A DNA stretch of 64,000 bases, taken from positions 1,200,735 through 1,264,734 of the forward strand of contig WBMV01008221.1 in the NCBI GenBank assembly GCA_013396655.1, read 5' to 3'. This stretch comes from Campylorhamphus procurvoides. Lineage: Eukaryota > Chordata > Aves > Passeriformes > Dendrocolaptidae. Numbering within the stretch: position 1 is the first letter of the stretch; each line of letters starts with the position of its first letter. This document shows positions 29,101 through 42,439 of this stretch, piece after piece. The notes under the pieces are model-generated. The model was given only the letters and a program-made list of their open reading frames with translations. It had not been told where the DNA came from and did no database searches. The position numbers and the translations under genes were made by a program.

Positions 29101-32100
29101 AGATCACTCAGATTCTAGCACCGCTTGGTGGGTCTGTCACACAGATGAAAATGGGCTGCAATTTGCTGTATAACCTGTGCTGTGCCCCAAGCTGCAGTAG
29201 CACTGCATGGTTTCATGTAAGTGACATGTCACAGTCAATAGCAAGTGTCTCAGCTCAGTGACAGGCACACAACATGTGACACCATCCTCCAACACCACTC
29301 TGTTCTGCAGCCTCCGCCTCTCAGGGAGAGCATAAACAAGACCTGGTAGCAAGGAGCACAGAACAGGCATTTCATGGGTTTTGTCAGTGTTGTGATATGC
29401 AGCTGCTTTGGAAAAGTATTGCCACAACCGAGTGTCAAATGTCACTCGTGTTTCCACTGTGACTGCAAACATGGTATGAGTGCATAAAACCCAACGTGCT
29501 AGTTAAACTGTGTAACTCCTGAGCAGTGCCCTCCATTAAATGTAATTGCATTATCTGACAAATAATCAATGTTCAGATGACACTCAAGAGTCCCAACTGC
29601 TAATCCTGGCCTGAAACTATCTGATATTTGCCTTCTTTCTGAAGTTTTATACTGTGACTGTGCTTCAACATCAGCCTCAAAGGAGAAGCAGCATCACAAA
29701 TAAGGTCCTGGCTTCCAATATGAATTTTCTAATAGTGCCATTAGAGAGATGAAGAACATAATCCAGGTTCGGACAAAAGAGGGCTCAGCCCTGGGCAAGT
29801 AGAATGACATAGCACCTTGTTTATATCATTACTTAGGATATTTAGCATGTTAATTTTTCATTCTGTTAGGTTTAATTCTTCAATATTTGGTACAGATCTC
29901 TTATTTTACCAGGAGTTCCAATGAGAAGGGAAAGAGCAGTGACTTTCATATCAAGGTCTGCAAAGAAAATTAAAATAGCAAATATTAGTTCAGAACAACC
30001 TGTGAGTGTGTAAGAGCAATTTATATGGCTGTGGGCTGCTCTGATCTGAATGCATAGAGGATAGCATTCTCCTGGGACACAATGAAAGGCTTTTCTCACA
30101 TCCCTTCTTCACTTTCCTCTTCCACATTTGGGCCTCCAAGTTGGAGCTCCCATGGTTCCCTATGTCCCTGATGTTCCCTACCTGACCAACATGGGAGTGA
30201 GCAGGACTACTCCAGCACTTGCCTAAGTCCTGGCCACTCAATATTCATATTTTCTGTTTTCATCATGTGTGTGCGATTGTATAAAACTCCTTAGAATTCT
30301 TTGCCTTCCACATCTGTAGCCACTAAGGGCCCAGCCAGGCCACCCTCACTGGACCTGCTTCAGAAACCAAGCCCAGCAGCTCCAGAGCCGAGAGCGGCCC
30401 TGGGCAAAGGGAACAGCCCCATCACTTGGGGTGTCTGAAGTGGTTCTGCTATGGGAAGGTGATGGTGGAACGGTGCCAGACAAGCCTTGATGGAAAGAAC
30501 AAAAAAAATGAGAAGAGCTTTCCTGCTCTTCACAAAAAAGCAAGGCTCCGTGATGTGAGCTTAATTAAAGTTTACATGAACATTGTATTTGTTTATATTT
30601 AATACATCTTTTTCTAAACGTAATTCAAGACCACAATCATTCTAAAGTATGAAAAGCAACTCTTCCTTTGAACCACATTTTGAAAAGAACTACTATTCCA
30701 GCCATTGTAAAAAACAATTATGAGACCACACATGACTTTTTAAATCATGGATGGGAGCAACAGTGACAAAAAAAAAAATATATATATATAAAAATAAGGT
30801 AATATTGCAGATTTTGAAAGCACTGTAACACCTAACTCCTAAACTAACAGACTTGTGACCAGAATTTTTCACTACTTTGTCTTTTCCTACCTTCAGAGGA
30901 TCCAATTCAGCACAGACTTAAGTACATGATTTAACACTTGACATCGAGTTTTAGCAAAACAACTAAGCACAGGTTTCAATACCAGTGCTCTCACATGAAG
31001 TCAAGATCAAACAATACTATAGAAATGCTCAGTATAAGATCAACTGAAGCAGTACAGTAGGATTCCTAACACTGTACCAGTAAGGTCTTGCTCTGAACAG
31101 CTTTAACTGACAGTCTTATGTGTATATGAACACCTTGTTTATCAAACCTGAAAGAAGACTCATGAAACAAATGGTAAAGAAGCTCAAATTACTCACAGCT
31201 AAAGGAACATACGATCCTCCCCACAAACACTATAGAATTCCTATAAGCTACAGAAACTTCTGTTAACATACAACTTTCCTTAGAAAATTTAAACTCGTAA
31301 ACCAAGGGGGAAAAAAAAAGTATTGAGCATAATAAAAAGACCACACAATTTTAAAGTTTTCCTATTCTTGTCATATCACTTTCTCACAGACATATTTATT
31401 CCTTCTATAGGTGCCTTCATATCATGCATTTATAGGACAGACATGCAAGCATCCTATAAAATGCTACATTATTATTCAGTAATTATTATTTACCTTCTTC
31501 TTGTACACTTGCCAAATTCTGCGTTCACCTGTTCACAGAAGAATGAGGAGCCTGTGCTAAGGCAATAGATATTTCTGGACGGACTTCAATCAGAATGCAG
31601 CAAATCCTAATAAAATAATAGGTAACCGAGTTCACTAATTGAAGAGTTCAAGTGTTTGCAGTATCACTGATAATAAACTACTAAGTTAGAAGAGTCTTCT
31701 TCACCTAGATGTCCAGCAATGATTGGACAAACTAAGGGCTGAAGATTGCTTAGAATTAACAGTGTTCACATTTAAATATAAATTATCTTAGTAGGCTTCT
31801 GCATATTGATTGTACACTGCTGTTAAGTCATCTTATATCTATAGAAACAAAGGATCCTTATTCAACATATAAAAGCTGCCCTAATACTAAATATTGATCT
31901 CAACAGGAGGCAAATCCTGAATGGGAGTAACTGGAGAGGACTAAATTCTACACTCAGCAGGTAGGCACATGGGAAGCACCTAGGACCCAGAACAAGGTAC
32001 AAATGCCTTCCAAGTCTAGCAGAACTTTAACAAGGTGAATTCCCATTTTTCACGGATGCTTTCTGAATAGTTCTGTGAAAACACACGCACATCTGAACAG

Positions 32101-35100
32101 AGGATGGAAAGAGTTCAAGACACTTCCCTGCCATTCCTTACTTAATGTTTAGATTTCCTATTTGAATAAGCAGAGATTATGAAAGGAAGAAAAGTTGTCT
32201 GGAAATACAGTTTGAAAAGACATGTGCAATACTCCTCCTCGCTTTATCTGCCAGCCCTGTTTCTCCTGACAACGTGTTTCCCTGGCACTGTGGCAAACCC
32301 ACAGAGAGACCCTGATCTGAGCTGCATATACATGTAGCTGGAAGCATGCTGAAAGACAGTACTTCTCCTTAACTTAGCTATGGTTTGCTCCCTTGTTTTC
32401 AGCTCCACCACCAGCATCAGAAAGGTGGAGAGATTATTGGCATGCTAGAAAAAGCAAAAATTAACAGGGTGTTCAGGGGTATTTTTATTAACAAATCCAA
32501 AATCATAAAATTGCACCAGAATAATTAAAATCAAGGGGGAAATAGTACAAATAGCAAAAAATATATGACTTGTCATAACAACGAGCAACAATAAAAACTG
32601 AGGACTTATTTGTATTTGCAAAGGAGAAACAAAAAAAAAAAAAGAGAGCCTTTCATAGATATGTTTCATATATAAAAAATAAAATAAAATTTTAGGGGTT
32701 TTTTTATAGCAAAATATAGAAAAAGCCTATCTTTAAAAGCCTAATCTCCCAATAGAAAAATTTGTCAAACCAAAGAACACCCAGAAAAACAGTCCTCATC
32801 TCTTTAAAAACATCATCTTCTGAAAAAGGTCCATGAACAAGTGTCATGCTGTTGAAGAACATGAACTGGCCAGACTATTTTTACAGAGGCATCAAATCTG
32901 CTTTAGAACTTCATACCAACTACAGAGCACAGAATGAAAAATGTGGTACATTACAGAATATACCTGTGTGCACTACTTTCAAATCTAGCTGTTTTTATTA
33001 AAAATGTAAATCAGAAATTTCAATACCTTTCACAATGTCACTTGAAAAGTCTGCATGATAACATCTGTTGTGGAGAGAAATAAATTCTCTCATCAAATGC
33101 AAGTTATAACTAACAATGGTGGATGTGAACTCACTGCAGAAATTGTAATCAGTAAGCAAAAGGTTAATAGTCTGAAGTCAGTGATTTAGTATCATGACAT
33201 GTGAAGGAGCCAATCAACAGTTGGTGTTTGAAAGAGACTGGGATATCACATTTATAAAGCAGGGGGTTGGTGATTTTCTTGTTTGTTTGGTTTTTTGCTT
33301 TTGTGACAAGGATTTCAGCTAGAAGCAAACTAATTTTGACTCAGCCAGCTCACACCTCAAAACAACATACTGGATCAGTGACAACAACAGACCTGGTCAT
33401 TACAACATTCATTAAGGTCTTCAATTAGTGAACTTGGTGGTGAATGTTGATCATAAAAACACTTGAAGAGTATCTGAAAGCTTGGGCCCTATGAAAATTT
33501 CTCTGTGAGAAAGGTTTTCGGCTTTTCACAGGGTACCCGAAGGTCCCCATTTCTCATTTATATCATATACTGAGGGACACTGGATGAAGGTAGAAAGTCA
33601 GGCAGTGTAAGAAAGAGAGAGGGAGGTAGCTCAGGGTGCTTGTCTAACATCCTGTTAGTGGCAGAAGCCCCTGGAGAGCTGCAATGCCTTCTTAGACTGC
33701 CTGAACCCATATATTCATATAGCAGTCAACAGTAGCCACAAATTTAGGCTGTCGCCAGAAGAGCCTTTTGCCACTTAAACTGTAAAGCAAAATAAATTAA
33801 AATCCAAACTAACTCAACTCTCATCACAAGCACCTTTTTAAAAAGAATTTAAGAGTTTTCATGCAAAGGGTAACTGTCAGCCAATATTTTACTCCTAGGA
33901 TTTTATTACAGTTAACCTACCAAGGATCTTAATTTTTCATTCTTCATGTGTAAGATCTCTACAGGTGCCAGCAGCAGTAAAGGTATTGAAGAGCTGCAGG
34001 CATATCCCCAGCTTCACCTCAGCTGCAGGAATCTCACAGCATTGCTAGATCAGAGATCAACTCAGACTGGTTCTAAATTATTAAGACTGTTTAACCCAAC
34101 TTACAACAGGTATTTACACAGGTTAAAGGTCTGACCTCAAACCTTTGAGAGTCAACTGCAAGGTGCTCGTGATTTCCATGGACTTTTAAGCAGCTGCTAA
34201 GAAATATTCAGGCTAAAATTTTTTGTACTATGCGACAGGGTAGTAGCAGTATCTTGTCTATACCTTCCAAGTATATAGATAAAAATACAGTATAATTCTA
34301 AGATCAAATTACAGCAGCACCATTGATGTAGTTTAGGTCCTGTAAAAATCAAAATTGCACAAAAATTGAAGACCAATAAAAATGTTTCCATGGTTCTTTT
34401 TTTAATCCCATTGAAAACAATTTTTCGTTGTAAACATTTTTGCCAGCCAAGCACTGCAGCATTGTGCAACTGCATGACAGCCAAAGAGAAACTGATGAAA
34501 AGCTGACTAGATTGATTTCATTTTTCCAACCGGAGTGAAATACGTAAAAGGAAATAACAAAATGGTGAAGTTATTTTTATATATAAAAAATGCTCACATT
34601 TAATAAACTCACATGGAAACTGCACAGCCAATAGTAATGCTTTAAAAATAGATCTACAGATCCCTTTGGTTCTGCACAGAAACAAAGGCACAAGCGGGTT
34701 CCTGCAGCACCTTTCCCCTTCCTTGGGGACCACAGAAACACTCTCTCTGCTGGAGAAGTCAGATCTCAGCCTGCTCCAACTCTGTATCACCCACTCCCTC
34801 TCCCCCTGTGACCTCCCAGTTTTCTGTGTAGAAGTCTGGCAGGGGGTTACTACTGGAACTCAGAGCTATATTTATTCCCTTGGCTCCCATCCATCACTGT
34901 TGCAGAGCAGCCAGAAGGGGAACCAACCAATACAGCATGGGTTCTGCCAGAGTTGTGCTGCCAGAGAAGTTAAGAATGAAAGACAGAGAAAACAGAAGCT
35001 ATCAAAATTAGTATTTCTATCTCTAAGGAAATAAGGGTTTCCTCCCTTTGCGGATTCCCCTTATACAGATTAAGATGTTTCTTCTCCCTTTTTTAAGAGA

Positions 35101-35827
35101 TTCTGACAGAGAAACCTGCTAATTTCATAGATCTTCTACATCTCCCTTGAGGTTCTTCCTGAGAGAAGGAACATTAACAGCATGGTATCCCTTGCACCTC
35201 TCAGGCATTTGTGTGGCCTTTCTTTCCACCTCACAGTACTACCAGAGTGCCATCCACTGCAAATTCTACCTGTGCACAGGTGCCAGGCACTAACAGCAGA
35301 AAAGTTAACGCTGCGCTCATTACATCCTCGATTGGGGATGGAAGAATCAGTTAAGTGGTTCTGTTCAAACATTAAATCCACTGAACAGAGTAATGGCAAC
35401 CAAACTCCATTTTGAGATGAAAATTGTTTGGATTATAAAGATGCACCTCATCATCAGCTGACTTTTATAATATCTGGATTGTGAACTTCACAAGAAAGGT
35501 GGAGATCTGAGTAAGAAACAGTTTTTCCACACCACAAATACTTTGAAGGTTTTAGATTTTCCTTTTATTCTCCTCTGGAGCTAACCTGATACCTCCTGCA
35601 ATTTTTCAAAAGGAAGAGCCAACAAGACAACATTAAGAACATGAATGCTCTTACCAGGAATGCAATCTGCAGGACTCTGCAACAGAAACCAGTTGGACGC
35701 AGCCTCTAACATCACACTGGAGTGCCTAAGCCAAGAGTCAGTTCTCTTCTGACCCACTGAATCATTAACTGATTACTTAAATTGGAACAACCTGAAGCAG
35801 GAACTTAAAAAGGAGAGCCAAAGTGTG
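23121..35827. other. Long gene-poor AT-rich stretch
   Basis: About 12.7 kb in which I recognise no gene. Simple sequence includes a C10 run at 26,112-26,121, an A run joined to a TA tract at 30,768-30,791 and an A run near 32,629-32,643. A slightly GC-richer patch at 30,310-30,480 gives chance open frames. Bases 27,160-27,390 contain more CpG than their neighbours and might be a small regulatory element, but nothing decides this. Confidence 0.5.
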
Positions 35828-35956
35828 TTTTTAGAGCATTCACCTGGGATGTGAGAAACTTGATTTGAAGAAGCTGATTCAAATCAGATAGAGAGGAATG
35901 ATCTGAATCCAGCTCTCGAGTGACCCAGGTGCATTCCATAATCACCAGTCCATAAT
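35828..35956. repeat. Palindromic (foldback) repeat relic with tRNA-like arms
   Basis: The left arm reads 'agagcattcacctgggatgt' and continues 'gagaaacttgatttgaa'. The right arm, read in reverse complement, gives a similar 'aatgcacctgggtcactcga' then 'gagctggattc'. The two halves are therefore inverted, decayed copies about 45 bases apart. From memory this matches an amniote family with 'tagagcattcacctgggatgt' and 'gttcaaatcc' arms seen in turtles and birds. I cannot give its database name. Confidence 0.5.
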
Positions 35957-38900
35957 GAAGTGCAGAGATGCAACTCTTTCATTTTGAGCAGAAATTCAAT
36001 TGTGGACCTGAGAAATCCTTCAAAGATGCAGCATGTTGATGCAAACTAATGAACTGGCATTTTTCAACTGCAATAAGAAAATGGCAGCTAGTTCTGACCA
36101 GAAACTATCCTTCTATATTTGGAAAGCCTTTAGCATGCCAAAGATACTACCAAACAGGCAAAAGATTGAAATTCTAATCCAGAAGTGGTTGTGGATTTCC
36201 TATTGCTCATTTATCTCATAGCGTGCCTATTTATTGCAGACACATGCATATAGCTTTGTGTGTTCAAATTTAAAGAAAAAAAAAGATGCTTAAACATTTG
36301 ATCTTTAAAACAGTCAGGAATATTTTAAAATATCTGAGCTATTTTAAGAGAAATTTTATGGTAACATTCAAATAAGGGAAGAGTTAGAGCAGGACAGTTT
36401 TTTTGGTTTGTATTAAGGTACTAATAAAGATACTGGGTTCACTTCTACTAGTTATTTTATTAGCCTTGAGAGGAATTGCACTACTATGGCAAAATCTCAA
36501 TGAATCAGTGAAGAGCAGTTACCTTAAAAAGGTAATAAATTGTCATTTTATTGCATGTTTCTGTTTTGGGAAGCCTATAATCTTTACATTCTTAACTCAA
36601 AACACTGAATTCCTTTTTGTATTTGAAATAATGAAGTTGGTTTAATCAGGAAACAGTGGAGTTGCATGTCGTACTTACAGTAAAACTAGGAATCACATGA
36701 GATTCACCAGGTAAGGAAGTATTATCTCCTTGCTCAGTCCTACCCAAATAAGAACTGGATCCTAGAAATCACACCGAAATCAGCAAAAAAATTTGCTAAA
36801 TTTTATGCACTTTCCTCTGAGAAGAGAGATTCATAGTTTTCTACAAAAATGCAGGATATATTCCAACAAAATTAAGGTAAAAGCTACTTGGAGCACCAGT
36901 TTTAAAACTACTGCTGCTTTCCAACATTGAGTCAACCCTCAACATTAAAAAAACTCAGTCCTTGTGTGGACTAAAACCCCTAAAATTCATGCAAACTCTT
37001 GAGAAATAAAAGAGAAAAAAAAAAAAAGATAGAGTATGTGTGCATAAGTTTGGGTTTTTTCAACACTGTTCCAGTACAGATATGGTTTAATCAGGGCACA
37101 CACCTATCAAAACTCCTTGGCCACTAGAGTAGATGGCAGTTCCTACTTCTGTCAATTATAAAGTAATGCCAAAGAAGGCAGGATTTTTCCCTAATTCACG
37201 CGATCAACACCTCACTGTCACATCTCTCCCTTGAGTAAAACTGGTATCAAAACCAAAACGTTGCACTGCCCTATGTTTTATTATTTCCGTGGACCACTGA
37301 AGAAACTACACACGTGGATCCAGAGAGCCGGTGCAAGGAAACACACATGAAACTAAAACATGACCTGTCCACACAGAACTATCAAAAGAAATGTTCAGAA
37401 ATGAACATCCAGCCCACCGTGTTAGCCTTTCTTAATAGAAACCTGACTTTACACCTCCTTGCTTTCTTCACTCATGCTCTTTCTCAAGAAACAAACCAAG
37501 GCTTTCCTTGAACTCATTTATCCTTTTCTTGCTGATAATTTATTCCATATGTCTTTTGCATTAAGTTATTCTGCTTGAATTTCCTATTTACCTGTGTTTC
37601 TCTAAATTTTAGCTTAGAGAGACCTATCTACATCTATCTGTATCTACCATTGGTATCCCAATGACAAGATTGATGGTGACAATGTCTGCACGAATCTATG
37701 GAGACCAACTTATGACAGTGAAATAAAACAACATTAATACCGTATGCTATCATTTAGAAAAATAAATGTAAGGCCAGGCTGGCAAACACCACAGTGCTAT
37801 CACATGGGTTACCAGGGCTAATTCCCAGATCAGCAGGGGCCAGGACTATGAGGGAAGCACTGCACATAGCCCTGTTGTGACTGAGTAGACTGCGGTACTT
37901 GATAGCAACCCCTTTGTAGCACTGATGAGTTCAACAGGGCTCCCCATCACAAAGAACTGCAGTGACTGTGGCAGAATATCCCAGAGGCATAAAAAAGGAG
38001 AAAAAGTTTCTAACAGTGCTTATCACACACAAAAAGGGAGGGGGGGGAAAGGGAACATATAAAACTACAACGAAATTCTCATAAGGTTGAAACGAGCTTA
38101 TTAAAAAAGGAAGAATCAGGATTGCCACATCACCCCTTTACACCATGATACCCTGACTCATTTAAGGTTGATGGCAAGAAGGCTCCCTGGAACATCCCAG
38201 GCTGCCCCAAGGCAGAGTAGGGGCTGCAGGCAACCCCTGCATCCCTACACAGGTCATGGAGTTGAAAACTCATACTCTCCTTTTTCTTCCCCTCTCACAC
38301 TTCTCCTGTTCACAAAAGAGACAGGGCCAAATTTTCCCAAGCAACCTTTCTCTGGCACTGTGGTACCCCTGTCTGATCTGCACCAGCTTCCACCCTCCTG
38401 GCAAACACTCACTCCCTCTGGAAGTCCAAGATGCTACAGCTGGGCAGTTTAACATTAATGCATCAAAAATGAGCCACTGGTTTGAGGAAGCTCTGTTGCT
38501 TGCCCCACACTGTGGGAGTGAAGCCATCATCATTATTGTCAGGTCCTGCTACCTGCAGATCTGTCTTTTAATGTCTTACCAGGATCATCAGTGCTGCTTT
38601 TTTCATAACATGACATCAAATACTTGTAAGGAATTACCTAACTTTGCTTTTGGTTATATGAGTCTCACTGCAATGCACAATGGAGTAAAGATCAGATACT
38701 GAGGCTGCTGCGGCTATTTTAGTTCTGTTTTCTTCATCTGTGTTTAAAAGACAGTCAGACTATAACAAAATTGTTTGTCTTTAATATGGTTCAACTTGAC
38801 CTGATGAACCCCTCTCTTTAGAAAACAATCTCACATGGAGTATTTAGATTAAGACCTGTAGAAAACAGTGACTTCAAAATACATTCAAGGCCCCATCTTA

Positions 38901-41202
38901 CAGTTTTTAAAAAACACAGACAACCAGGCTAATTATAATTACTCCTCTATAATCTGCCTTTTTGATGCATCTGGTTATCTAGTAAGATGCACCTGAAAAT
39001 TAGAGCAAATTTAAATATAAGGGAAAGGTGCCAAATTCCGAATACTAGAAGAATCCTACCTCTGGGAGCATATTTAGTCACAGCATTGGTGCAGCTGGGC
39101 AGAGGCAACCCAAATCCTCCCTCACTACCCTATTCCCCTGCCTCTATCCTTATCTGGATCTCTGCTGGTCCTAAAAAGATTCTTCAAATCCTTCATTCAC
39201 TGCTTGGCTTCGTCGCTTAACCTGCCAATACGAGTGAAAATGTCATAGCAGTTACTGTGATCCACTCAGATTTAGACAGACACTACTCAGTTACTTCCCG
39301 TTAAGCAACAAACACTCATCGGATCATTACAATTTTCACTTATTTCTAGCCAAGGTCAGATTCTGATCAGTGACTTGGTCATAGGAAGTTCATACTCTGT
39401 ATTTGGCCACAGAGCTGGAAGCTGGAACCTCACATCCGTACAATAACCCTGAGATCATCCAATTAAGCATCAGAATTATTTTGCTTTTACATATTTTCTT
39501 TCAGTAGCTCGTCCTTTTTTCCTCTTTTGCGAACATCTGTGCCCAGCGTGTCTTTACTAGAAAAATTTGGATTTCCATCTACAGTTGCCAGAATAACTTT
39601 ATTCATGTTTCTATAAAAGAAAGAATATGTATTCTAATTTTTCATCTGTGTTCTCTTCCCCTGAATCCAAATTGCTTGCAACTCTGAAAATGCAAGGTGC
39701 GAATGAGAGGACAGAAAAATAGTTTTTCAGGATCATACTGGTTTTAGCATTTTGAAGACCTGATATACATCTATTCAGGTACCTGAGGGAAAGTCAAAGA
39801 TTAAAATATAAATTTATTTACAAATCCTATTAAAGCATACTAAATCAGGTGATTGTAAAAAAGCTTTAATTGTCCACATTCAAACTAGAAAAATAAAGCT
39901 GTTTATAGTTTCAGTTTCCATTTTTATAAAGTTCATATAAATCCATGCCCTTTTTTTTTTTTTTTAAGTCAAAGCACTCTAAAAACACCTGTGCAATTCA
40001 AAGTCAACTTTAAGCAAAAATCAACATTTGGAAAAATTACTTTTGCTGATTTTCCTACACTTGATGAAACTTGTGTTTCCCAAGGAACAAGCACAGCCCA
40101 TTTTAATGGACTAGTGGAGATTCTACATCTGCTCGAATACAAATCTCTTTGGTCACCTAAGGCTCCATGGTGGGTAAACAACCTAATGTGTCAGCGTTCT
40201 GTACTGAAGATCACAATTTCTGATCTCAGCACTGTCTTCATTGCTGCAAGCAAAACAGTGGTACTGATGTTGCAACTCACAGGCTACTCTCTTCTGATAA
40301 TGAATGGGTTGGGTTATTGGCCTCTGGCATGGACAAAAATATGACAATCCGTCTCCTCATTATATAAAAGTCTACAGCAAAGACAGTGCCAGACAACTTG
40401 CTGAGTATTAGAGCTCAAATATGTTCAGAAGTCAAAAAACCCGTAGAACAAATCCTTTTTCTTCTTTACAAGTGATAAAGTCATAGTCAATTTATTAAAA
40501 GTGTTTTAATACAGAGTTTTCATCATAGCAACTTGTATCTTCAGGAACTCATTTGCAAAACACAGCTTTGGCGTGCAAACATTTTAGGTTCATTCCCTGC
40601 AAATGTAACAGAGAGGCTGACCTTTCTTACATCTGCAGTTGTTAATTGTCATCATCCTAGCAGCAAATGAAAACAAAGTTTAAGTCACTGGCACTTTAAA
40701 AAAACCCATCATATTAAATCTCATTTACCTGCAGGGATAGAAATTCAAAGTCACGAACAAAATCTGAAGACAGAGCAGACATGAGAAGGTGCACCCAATC
40801 GCAGGGTTTAGCAACTGTACCGAGACTCTTTAGAGCACGTTCTGAAACAGCAATCGATTCTCTAAGCACTTGGTACCAAACTGGAAACATTTTTCTTCCA
40901 CAACATTCTGAAAACTTTAAACAACTCATTTATGATTCTTTTCTTCTGAAGATTAACAGTACATCTACTAGAAGATTAATTGAAAATGAAATTTAAAAAA
41001 GGGTAGCAGAAAGGGCAAAACAGAACAGACTAAGACAAACAACTCAAGCTATTTACAAATATTTTTATAATGACTAGAAATCATAGAGCTCTCTTTAGCT
41101 GTGTAACTCAAAAAACAGTAACAGAAAAGAAAACCAAAACAAAACAAAAAACCAACAAAATAAACAAGCCAAAAAAAAAGCATCATCTGTTGACTGAACA
41201 CA
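35957..41202. other. AT-rich non-coding stretch
   Basis: I see no gene. An A run lies at about 37,015-37,027, a G-rich run at 38,040-38,047 and a T run at about 39,951-39,965. Overlapping open frames at 38.17-38.70 kb on both strands lack recognisable domains and no clean exon boundaries frame them. Confidence 0.45.
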
Positions 41203-41289
41203 GGGCCTGATTTCCAAAGCTGCTGAGCACCCACAACTCTTGAAGTCAGTGGAAGTGATGAATGCTCAGTAGCTCAGCAAATCAGGCCC
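41203..41289. repeat. Palindromic sauropsid repeat, 87 bp, well kept
   Basis: The ends are perfect 11-bp inverted repeats: GGGCCTGATTT (41,203-41,213) and AAATCAGGCCC (41,279-41,289). The arms continue to match inward: 'gctgctgagcacccac' on the left against 'gctactgagcattcat' in reverse complement of the right arm. The core contains 'gaagtcagtgg'. This is the clearest copy of the palindromic family in the window. It has no coding capacity and would fold into a long hairpin as RNA. Confidence 0.6.
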
Positions 41290-41439
41290 AAACTGTCCAG
41301 GGGTCTGCTAGAAGCCTAGAAGGAGTGGTGTTTAGAGAAGGGGTTTTGTTGCAGAAACGAGGAGGTTCAAAGTAATCTGTCAAAGAAGTGCTGCTACATT
41401 CATGAGTCGTAAAGCTAGCTGGCTCTCAGCTATGGGAAA

Positions 41440-41600
41440 AAAGTTAATTCATAGGGCTCATAGGGCTTGCATTTGTCAAGGAGCAGGACGTCAATGCTAT
41501 CATTATCAGGCAAATCAGCCAGGCGTTTAATGGTAGAATCAGGAGACATTTGCTCTCCACTATCAGAATGACATCATAACTAAAGCAGCCTTCGGCGAGG
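41440..41600. promoter_or_regulatory. Candidate conserved non-coding element
   Basis: This block is free of homopolymers and has two minus-strand frames open at once, a sign of complex sequence more than of coding. It carries a palindromic GACGTC (41,487-41,492, CRE-like half sites) and TGACATCA (41,569-41,576, ATF/AP-1-like). It stops abruptly at a GC-rich patch (41,585-41,745) with a cluster of CpGs. Its position 1.5 kb from the CpG island suggests an upstream promoter or enhancer. Conservation is not demonstrated. Confidence 0.35.
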
Positions 41601-41745
41601 GGGGAGAGCCGGGGCAAGGCTTGGGCTGCACGCAGACTTTGCACTTCTGCTCGGCTCACCCCACCGCCCGCTGCTCCCCTTCCCCAGGAGGCAACTTCCA
41701 GCTTTCCGCTGCCTTCACTCCCTAACTTCGTCGTCGCAGCATCCG
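41585..41745. promoter_or_regulatory. Small CpG cluster
   Basis: A short GC-rich patch with repeated CpG dinucleotides (for example 'cttcggcgagg', 'ccaccgcccgctgc', 'cttcgtcgtcgcagc') stands out from AT-rich DNA on both sides. It may be a minor promoter or the shore of the larger island that starts about 1.3 kb downstream. Confidence 0.4.
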
Positions 41746-42439
41746 AAACACCAGCATCTAATTTTACAAAATACTTCTAAACCTGCCCGATCCAAAACCT
41801 GCAACATTGTAATCCAGCCACTGGGTTAAGAGGGGATGGGTTTTTACAAGGAAGCTACAAATTCATTCTAAAAAATTCTGGTATTTTTAGTTACTTCAGT
41901 CATCTTCATCCTCCATCAAATGGGGAGGGGGGGCACACACACATTAAAAAAACTAGTTGCCCCTCTGATTTAAGAAGTAACAGCTTAGTTAACTAAGTCA
42001 ATTTTTAAGCGTACACAAACACATACACAAACAATGTTTGAACATTCTGAAGTATTTAAGTGATGATCTATTCGATGACCAGAAATATATAACAGCAATA
42101 CACATTTTCCTTCCACAGTATCTGGAATTATACAAGTCAAACAGCACGAATCACAAACTGCTAAGCTATTTTCTTTAAAAATATCACTACAGGTACACAG
42201 GCACAGTACAAAAGCCTCACCTTGTATAACAACTGTGAGGGAAAAAGTTATGAAAACAGACAGAAAACCTAAAATCCCTGAGGCTACAAAAAAATCCCGC
42301 TATTGAGAAATAACCCAAGAGACCACATAGGGAATGTACAGCTTTCAGAAGCACTTCTCATCTTATTTGCACTTAACCTATTGATGTACTTATGCAGGTC
42401 ACTTACTTTTCGGATATGTTTGAACCCTTTATAATCATG

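Noticed and set aside
29137..29472. 111-codon minus-strand open frame
   Set aside because: No recognisable domain or exon boundaries, and length within chance expectation for 64 kb.
41440..41600. Protein-coding exon on the minus strand
   Set aside because: Two frames are open at once and no acceptor/donor pair brackets either. No known protein is recognised.
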